This document shows, in pieces, positions 57,031 to 64,000 of a DNA stretch of 64,000 nt. Every line of letters begins with the position of its first letter. Positions within the stretch are counted from its first letter, which is position 1. The stretch is from positions 9,652,501-9,716,500 of the forward strand of contig NC_133019.1 of NCBI RefSeq assembly GCF_048564905.1, given 5' to 3'. The stretch is from Vicugna pacos. Taxonomy: Eukaryota; Chordata; Mammalia; Artiodactyla; Camelidae. Under the pieces are notes generated by a model. The model searched no databases. It worked only from the letters and a program-made list of their open reading frames with translations, and was not told the origin of the DNA. Position numbers and translations under genes: made by a program.

Positions 57031-57699
57031 TGCAAATGCCCATCAGGGTGGGAGCACCTTTGGGAAGACTGCAGTCATCGGCTCCCAGGAAGAGGAAGGC
57101 AGAGGCCAGGGTGGAGGAGCCTCCCACCTTCACTCTGGAAGCTCTGACCGTCTTTATTTTGTATTTAGAAGACTGTTCTATGCCACTGGGACTAAATAAG
57201 CAGTTATTAACTATGAAGCTGAAACCTCAGTGGATCAAACTGACACGAGACATGATGGAGACTTACTGTTCTCCCGCAGGCCTGCTTCCTGTACCAGGCA
57301 TCGATTCCTCACCTGCACTCCCTGCACTCGGGATCCACTGATCAGGCCTTCTGTCTACACAGCAGGTGCTCAACATCTCTCTTTCCAAGTCCCAACTCAC
57401 CTGAGGCACCCCCTCCCCCATCTCAGCAGGGATGCAAAAAGCAGTTGAAGAAGATGAGTGACGTTGTCAATCAGTAGCCTAGGCCTCCTCCCTCAACTCT
57501 GCAGCAGGACCAGGGGAGGGGCTCCGGTAGGGCTGGGTGTCTCGCTGTCTCCAGGGCGCTCAAGATCACTCAGGAGTTACGTGACTAAGGTGGGACCAGG
57601 ACCCAGGCCACTGGGCTCTCAGACAGGTTCCCACAGCAGGAGGGAAAGGCACATAACAGGATATTTTTCAGATCTTGGTCATTTTTGCCTCTTTTATTC

Positions 57700-58060
57700 C
57701 ACAAGGCACACGAGCATCTCCTCTAGGACATACATCATGTTAGGCAGCAGAAACACCCCGACGAGCAAACCAATCCCTGTCAAACTTGTCCTCGGTGTCA
57801 AGTGGCAGGTAAGTTCCAAACAGTGGTGAGCACAAGTGCTGGGCGCGTGGGCGGAGGTGGCTCCTTCTCTCAAAACGACTGTTGATTTTCCCAGAGGTCA
57901 GTTCAGAAGACGCTGCCTCAGACCTGATCCTGGGGGTGACGGGGAGCTAGTGCAGAGTTTTCAGCAAGAGAGCCATCTGACCAGGAATGGTTTTAGGAAG
58001 ATCTTAACTCTCAGCCAGGATAGAAATCCATGTGGGTTGTGGCTGGAGGTGTCAGCCGGA
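57700..58060 (-). repeat. L2 LINE, antisense (diverged)
   Basis: Contains 'acgagcaaaccaatccctgt' and 'ggagctagtgcagagttttc', then 'gcaagagagccatctgacca', resembling reversed L2 sequence around ggagccatggaaggttttgag. Boundaries are poor. Confidence 0.4.
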
Positions 58061-58889
58061 TGAGCAGGTGTCACATTTATCACTGGGCTGTGGCTGTCAG
58101 TGCCACAAACTCAGGGCCGGGGTGGGGGGCCTCCGATGGTGATTAATTGAGCGGTTGATGCCTTTGACACCGAGGGAGGCCTGATGCTGGGGACAGAGAA
58201 GCTGGATTGCTTACTAATAACAGCACTTGGTACTCCTAATGATGCTTGTAATACAACAGCACTTATAATGTAGTAATAATAGTAATGTGATTTTCCATAA
58301 TGTCTTTTCTTCTTAGTCTCTCTATGCTTTCCAAACATTCATTACATCCTCAACATTCTTCTTAGCATGGCCCAAATTCCTCAGGGCAGGAGCGCCTGTG
58401 GCAGCTGCAGCAGTCCCAGGTGCCCTCAGTTTCCCCTGGGCTCTGGCTCTGTCTTCTCTCAAGGGCTTGTTGACAGATCACCATCAGGAGTCGAGGGATG
58501 CACCCTGCCCAGCAGAGGGAACCTGAGTCTACCATCTACACTATCAGGGGATGGACCATTTCCTGCCCCAAGAGTCTCCAGGGCCTTTCTCCTGGTTCCC
58601 TGGCTAGATCTCTCCTTGTCTATGCTTTTACCAGGGGATAGGGGGCGACAGGGAGGAAATAAATAAAATAAAATACTTTACATGATTCGTGCATGAGTTT
58701 TCTCTGGCTGGTTGCAGAAGAGGAAGTCAAGGAGATTCAAGGTATGAGAAGGGCTGGCCTAGAGGAAGATTTTCTACTGATGAGATGGAGATGTCACAGA
58801 GGGGGTCATGAGCAAGTAGGGGATGACATGGATGGGATGGAAGCATCGTGGGCAAGGACCAAAGAGTAGCCTTTGGATGCTGGGAGTGG

Positions 58890-59162
58890 TCCCTAGCCAA
58901 GAGCTCGGAAGAAAACAGAGATTCTAGTCCTACAAGCCACCGCAAAGATGTGAATTCTGCCAACAACAGGAATGAGCCTGGAACAGGTCCTGAGTTCTGG
59001 ATAAGAATGCGGCTGCAGACACCATAATCGCAGCCCGAGCAGAGAGCCCAGCCCTGCCGTGCAGACGTCTGATCTACGGAGCTGTGAACCAGTCACTGGT
59101 GTTGTTTAAGCTGATAGCTTTGTAGCAATCCGTTTCACAGCAAGAGAAAACTCACGTAGCAC
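58890..59162 (+). mobile_element. MLT1-type LTR (ERVL-MaLR) fossil, 3' part
   Basis: Contains gaatgagcctggaacaggtc, gcagacgtctgatctacgga, gctgtgaaccagtcactggt and gttgtttaagctgatagctt, in the order of the 3' half of MLT1 LTRs. An old, mammal-wide non-autonomous LTR relic, highly diverged. Confidence 0.65.
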
Positions 59163-59199
59163 AGAAAAGCGATAAAGATCAAGTTGTTAAGGAAAAGAT

Positions 59200-59420
59200 G
59201 TGGGCGGGGAGGTAAAGGGCAAATCCTCAGCTTGACCACTTGTTGATGGAAAGAACTTGGACAAAGCCCTCAAACTTCTCTGGGCCTCGCTTACCAGCTT
59301 TGTAGAACCGGAGCCCCTACCTTGTAGTGTTATTTTGAGGATGTGAAATCTTGAACATAAAGTACTTGGCATGATGTCTGGCACATGGCTGGCACTCAGG
59401 AAACCACAATTACTACACCA
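59200..59420 (+). repeat. MIR SINE, near full length
   Basis: Contains 'agcttgaccacttgttgatg', 'cttctctgggcctcgcttac', ttattttgaggatgtgaaat and 'gtacttggcatgatgtctgg', MIR order to its 3' end. Confidence 0.7.
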
Positions 59421-59744
59421 GCTTGTAAAAATGGGTAGGTTTTTATGATCAGATTCCTGATCGTGGATTATTGGGAACGGCTGGGTCACTGGACAGGCGG
59501 GGAGGCTAGGGCACTGCGCATCAAATTAACGAGACTATTTATGCCAGAGGTCAAGGCATGGCTCCCCTCTCCCAAAGCTCTATGAGGCAGAAGCTCTGGC
59601 AGTCAGAGGGGGATGTTTCCATTATGTTTCTAGAGATATTGAGCCAGAGGAGTCCCCAGAGTCTGGTTCTTATTTCAATTTGATTTATTTCATAGGCACA
59701 GTCTGGTGCACCCCGCCAGTAACACACACAGGCCCAGACGTGGG

Positions 59745-59785
59745 AGTGTGTGCGTGAGCGTGTGTGTGAGCGTGTGTGTTGGAGC
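59745..59785. repeat. TG-rich tandem repeat
   Basis: Repeats of gtgtgtgtgagc with variations (about 40 bases). On the opposite strand it encodes a chance His/Thr-rich string. Confidence 0.75.
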
Positions 59786-60439
59786 AGGTGCGAGGAATGA
59801 GCTTCAATTCTATTAAACGAATGATACGCAAATATCTCAAACTTGGTTCTGGGAGCCCCAAGGGACCTGTGTTCGCTGTCATGCTGTTTGTCAAACATGA
59901 GCAGAGGGGCTGACTGATAATTGGTTCCTCCGATGCGAAGCAGGGTTTCTTCGCCTCCACCAGGGTTTCCACACCCCCCATCGAAAGCTTCTTCAGCTTC
60001 TACTGATTTTCCTGGCAAACCTCTGCCCCTCGCCACTAGGAATCAAGTGGATGTGGAAGTTCCTGCCTCACCTGTGATCACCAGCTCTCACTGTGAGGCC
60101 CAGGTGCTGGACTCCTGTTCCCCAGTCAAAGCTCTGGCTGGTGGTCTCCGTCACCTCAAAGGGGAGAGTTGTTGACAGCTCTCCGAGTGAGCCTGGAGTG
60201 TCTCAGGCATTTGTGACCAGGTACCACCACAATAAAGGCGTTAACTCAGGTTCACTTGTGACTTACACCTTCCCTCTTCACCTGCCTGACACAGGCCAGG
60301 GAAGCTGGCAATTGGCTGCCCCTGTGGAGTAATATGAAGGTTTCTCCCCACCCCGAAATACCTTCCTCACCAAATCTACAATTTCCCAGAGGCTCCACTT
60401 CCTTGGTGAAGGCTTCAGTTAAAGAGTAAATGTCTACAG

Positions 60440-60765
60440 CATTAAACTGTGTTATTCTTCACCTAGAATATCTTCCCACCCTCCTCCTTCACCTGGCCAA
60501 CTCCTATTGATCCTTAAAGGCCCACGGGCTGTGGCCTCCTCCAGGAAGCTGTCTGTGGGCTTGCTGGGCCGAGCCAGGGGCCCTTCTGTCGCGGTGTGAT
60601 AATACTCTGTGACATCTTTGTCATTTTAACCCACAGATTTACACTAATCAGTGTGGCTTAGTCTCTCCCTGTAGCCTGATCTCCTCACAGATCGGACTTT
60701 AGTCACTGCTGCTTCCGACACACAGCACAGCAAGTGCTCAATTAACGTTGACCAGCGAGGGCATG
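60440..60765 (+). repeat. L2 LINE 3' end (diverged)
   Basis: Contains 'gtgttattcttcacctagaa', 'tcctccaggaagctgtctgt', 'gtctctccctgtagcctgat' and 'acacagcacagcaagtgctc', L2 3' order. Confidence 0.5.
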
Positions 60766-60799
60766 GCCTGCGGATCCGGGGGCCCCCTCTCTCCACGCC

Positions 60800-60895
60800 T
60801 GACTCACCGTGAGAGCTCAGGCAAGTCACCCTCCCTCCCCAGTGATTTTTCCTAGTCTGTAAAATGACGAGATTCAGTTAGATGCTCTCAAAGAT
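60800..60895 (+). repeat. MIR SINE fragment
   Basis: Contains 'agctcaggcaagtcaccctc', 'cctagtctgtaaaatgacga' and 'tagatgctctcaaagattct', the MIR core and a 3' piece. Confidence 0.6.
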
Positions 60896-61224
60896 TCTCC
60901 CCATTCACATATTGGCAGGAATTGGATTTTGAGATTGCGGTGGCCCACCGTCCATCAGGGCTCCGAGGAGGTGAGCTGGACGTGGGACACAGGACAGTTA
61001 CGTCTGGGCAAGAGAGGGAGAGAGGACCACTCACAAGACAGGAGTGCAGCCCCACCAGCAGGGAGGTGGGCTGGAACAGCAGAGGGTACTGGAGGGACAA
61101 GCAAACCAGACAAGGACACCAGCAACCACGAAGAGGAGTGTGCCCTGCTTCAGGTGGAAGAGAGGCTGGGTCCACCCAGTCATTTACTATAGACTCATCC
61201 AGTCCACGAAGTCAACAGAATTTA

Positions 61225-61345
61225 AGCTGAAAGGCCCCTTTAGTTTCTCCGCAGAGGAGAAAGGGCTTGCCCAAGGCCACACACAGGCAGTTAGTGGGGG
61301 AGCCCTTGGGCCTGCCAACCCCAGCTCGAATGCTGAAAAGTCCAG
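61225..61345 (-). repeat. MIR SINE fragment
   Basis: Contains gagaaagggcttgcccaagg, ccacacacaggcagttagtg and ggggagcccttgggcctgcc, reversed MIR core. Confidence 0.65.
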
Positions 61346-61359
61346 CCACCTTGCAGGGC

Positions 61360-61708
61360 ACGTGGATGTCACCTCACCTGAATCTCCACCCGCCGGCCTG
61401 GCTCCCTGTCCCCATCACACCCCCTCGCTCCAGCCACAGCAGGCGCCGTGCTCTCTCTTTCGCAGAGCTACAGTGCTTACCTCTCTGCTCACATGCCACC
61501 CTCCCATTCTCCTTTCGAACCATCCCTCATTAATCAATTCAAAGGACGCCATGTCTGTAAACCTCCCTTTAAGCTCCCAAAAAAGCACTAAACACTCCCT
61601 CCTCTGGGCTTCCTCACTTGGCCTTTATAGAGTCTTTAAGCCACATCCTACTGCTGCTTGCATCCCCAGCACACAGTAGACATGTAATAAATGTTTGCTG
61701 AATAAGTG
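61360..61708 (+). repeat. L2 LINE-like 3' end
   Basis: Contains 'ccatcacaccccctcgctcc', 'gctcacatgccaccctccca', 'catccccagcacacagtaga' and gtaataaatgtttgctgaat, consistent with an L2 tail. The 5' half is uncertain. Confidence 0.5.
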
Positions 61709-62314
61709 GAGTTGACTTTAGCATTTTCCACAGGTAAGTCACTTAATCATGACGAGCTAATCATTTTACAATCCCATAACCCGGGCCAAGGGACTTCCAG
61801 CTGTCGGCCAGCTTCCCCAAACGCAAATGCGAAGAATAATTTTCAGCCGATGCCTCCTGAATCTTCTCCCAATTCTTCCTGCCATTTCTCCCGAATACAC
61901 CGCCCTCTACCAATGGCCTAGTTCAGAGAACAGACACAGGAGGGTTAGCAGCCAGAGAGCACAATTCTGGAGTAATAGCTTCTCCTTAAGATGCTGTTGT
62001 ACCCACGTCCGCCCAGGAGACATTTGTCACTGCCAGGTCCACCACCTCTCTGGGTTTGCGTTTGGTGGGGGAAGCACCTTGGAAGCTCAGACAGACACAT
62101 GGGGAGCCTTCACTCCATTACTCTTTTCCTACTTGCACTAAAAACATATTTATCCACCAAAGTATACTGTATTATGCAGAGTGGTTCTCCTAAAAGGCTC
62201 AATAAAGGTGAAATATGTGGATAGTCTTAATAATTTTACAATAAACTATACTTAAGAATCAATTGCTCTGGCACTGGAAAGTTGTCCGACTGATGGATTG
62301 GAGCTGTTGGCTAG

Positions 62315-62400
62315 CCCTGTGTGTGTGTGTGTGTGTGTGTGCACACGCGTGTGTGCGCACATGTGCAAGTGTGTGTGCGCGCATGCGTGTGATGTGCTTT
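62315..62400. repeat. (TG)n with mixed purine-pyrimidine alternation
   Basis: About 85 bases of strict or near-strict alternation (tgtgtgtg, gcacacgcgtg, tgtgcgcacatg, gcgcgcatgcgtg). The CG/GC-containing alternation is a classic Z-DNA-prone sequence. Confidence 0.9.
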
Positions 62401-62639
62401 CAGTAAAAGACTGCACAATACAGAAGAGGCTTACGCACCCTGGGAACTGCAGTTCTAACTAGGTAAGAGGCCAATTTTGCAATGTTCCTGATAACAGCTT
62501 TGGAGTTTTGGAAAGCTAGAGGCAGTGAATTAGGACACAGAGGTCCCAAGCGTGGAAATGCTCAACAGGGAAGTGGGAAAGAAGGGGCGGAAGGAATAAT
62601 GTTTGCTAGCAGCCCCCTGAGGATTTCAAACTTTCCATG

Positions 62640-62790
62640 TTCCTCACAAAGTGATGTAAAAGTGATCATTCCCGCTTGACAAGAGAAAACTGAGATTCTG
62701 GTAGGTTAAGTAATGCGCCATGTGTCCATCTCACTTATGGCAGGGCCTGGATTCAAACTCAAGTCCTCGCTGATCTGAGTCCTGGACTGG
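62640..62790 (-). repeat. MIR SINE
   Basis: Contains 'aagagaaaactgagattctg', gtaggttaagtaatgcgcca and 'gcctggattcaaactcaag', reversed MIR core and head. Confidence 0.7.
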
Positions 62791-63469
62791 CTCCATTAAG
62801 CCATGTGTCCATCCTCTGTATCAACACAGTCATGAGCTCACCCAACCTCACGTGCCAGGTCATGGGGACAGCGGACAGAACTAGATAGTTTCATAATGAC
62901 CTTAAACACGAAGGAGAGGTTTGATTTCAAAGACCCTTGGGTTCTGGCTCCATGAGTCAGGCTGGCTAGAAGAGGCCACTTGACCAAGACTGACCCTGGC
63001 ACGGTGCGGCCAGCAAAGGATGCAGCCCCAGGTGACAGGCCACTGAGCACAATCGGACGGACTGTCCTTGTATCCTTCTGCCTCTTCCTACTTCAATGTT
63101 TTGGTCATTTTTTGGATGCCAACCCAGGGCTTCAGGTTTTGTCATCACCCTCACTCATCAGAACCCCCTGAAACCCTGTCTCTTGCATCCTGAATGAAAC
63201 ACTTCTCCTGGTCTTGCACACCCTTACTTTCAAACCTGTCCAGCCCAGAATGGAGGAAGGGCACTGCAGACTGAGCAGTCACCATGTGGGCTGTGAACGT
63301 GCCAAGCACCCTCAGGAGAGGGGAGGCCGGGCCCAGCTCCTCCGGGCTGAGCTGTGGACCTCTGTGCTCATGGGCTTAGTTGGGATGAGCTGAATTCCTG
63401 TTAGATGTAAGGAGATGAGTTATCTCCCGTGGCCAGCCCTCCGAGTCCAAGAACTCTGTCATGTTATGA

Positions 63470-63790
63470 ATTTGTCCACTCATTGACTCTCTAAATATTT
63501 ACTGAGCACCTACTACGTGCCAGGAGGCAACTGAGGGTACGGTGATGGACAAGACAGACTTGGTCTTGTCTTTATAAAGTTCAAAGTCTGGCGGAGGGGA
63601 TACAGAAGAATGAATTTCCACTTGAGACGAATGCTGCAAAATACAGAAGACAGGGCGCTCTGAGAGTGTGTATCGGCAGACTCAACATAGGCAGGTGTCA
63701 GGGGAAACTTCCTTGAGGAATTGACATTTAAGTAAGAACTAAAAGATGAATAGAGTTGGTTCGCCAGAGAAAGAAGCAGAATGGCAGAAT
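63470..63790 (-). repeat. L2 LINE, antisense
   Basis: Begins 'ttgactctctaaatatttac', tgagcacctactacgtgcca, 'gatggacaagacagacttgg' and 'gaaacttccttgaggaattg', a good reversed L2 3' end. Confidence 0.8.
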
Positions 63791-64000
63791 GGTGAGCATT
63801 TACTTCCTCTCGAATCATTTGTTTCTTCCCTCCCTGTCTGCCCCAGCTCCCCTTTCCGTAATAATTCTAGCAATTTCAATTACTTACGGCTAATCTCTCT
63901 GATAAACCTCTAGAAAAATAACAAGCTCAGTCTGCTTGACAGTAACATGGACCCAGAGGAGGAAAGCGAGCTGCACACATCCATCCTGCCCGCGCAGGGT

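Larger units (their letters stand above)
46749..64000 (-). other. GRIK4: GRIK4 intron (partial), 5' of the first visible exon
   Basis: At least 17,252 bases. The preceding exon expected from the family, 54 bases encoding AAELGMVSAYYTYIFTNL, was looked for on the minus strand and not found, so it probably lies beyond 64000. The intron holds L2, MIR, an LTR, L1, Vic-1 and MLT1 relics. I recognise nothing in 47950-49000, 49250-50300, 53120-54690, 62800-63450 or 63800-64000. Confidence 0.85.

Noticed and set aside
1-64000. CRISPR array, prophage, operon or bacterial-type system
   Set aside because: Spliced mammalian exons, MIR/L2/L1 content and the absence of long genuine open frames exclude a prokaryotic origin.

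Overview
This is mammalian nuclear DNA and lies entirely inside one gene. The strand shown is antisense to GRIK4, which encodes the kainate-type ionotropic glutamate receptor subunit GluK4 (KA1). Five coding exons are readable on the minus strand. In transcript order they are 46587-46748, 39113-39265, 38121-38225, 16530-16637 and 10362-10565. All five have lengths divisible by three, phase-0 junctions and GT/AG borders. Together they encode 244 contiguous residues, from the late amino-terminal domain, through the linker, into the first half (S1) of the glutamate-binding domain. The peptide is nearly identical to human GRIK4 as I remember it and clearly differs from GRIK5. The exons before and after these five are not in the window. 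No second gene, RNA gene or CRISPR array was found.

The organism is most likely a camelid (camel, llama or alpaca). Three copies of a tRNA-derived SINE with a head beginning ggggagggtatagctcaa match the camelid Vic-1 family as I know it. Recent L1 3' ends with short target-site duplications fit an artiodactyl genome.

Layout: 1-10361 is intron 3' of the last exon, with MIR, L2 and a CTTT microsatellite. The intron 10566-16529 holds long antisense L2 remains. The largest intron (16638-38120) carries a three-level nested insertion at about 21.9-22.9 kb, an L1 end at 24.1 kb, a very short L1 insertion at 31.1 kb, L3/CR1 and Tigger-like relics, and a GATGGTG-rich minisatellite. The short intron 38226-39112 separates two exons. 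The intron 39266-46586 has a homopurine tract and a minus-strand Vic-1 SINE. The partial intron 46749-64000 holds L2 and MIR relics, a solitary retroviral LTR with a CCAAT-box array, a truncated L1 with a clear target duplication, a third Vic-1 copy and an MLT1-type LTR fossil.

Open reading frames outside the five exons look like chance frames in introns or repeats. No undescribed biological system is evident. The most interesting items are a tandemly duplicated branch-point unit at one GRIK4 acceptor, the CCAAT/octamer array in the LTR, the nested transposons and the 62-bp L1 insertion. Repeat family names rest on remembered consensus sequences, not on a database search, so repeat boundaries are approximate unless target duplications are quoted.
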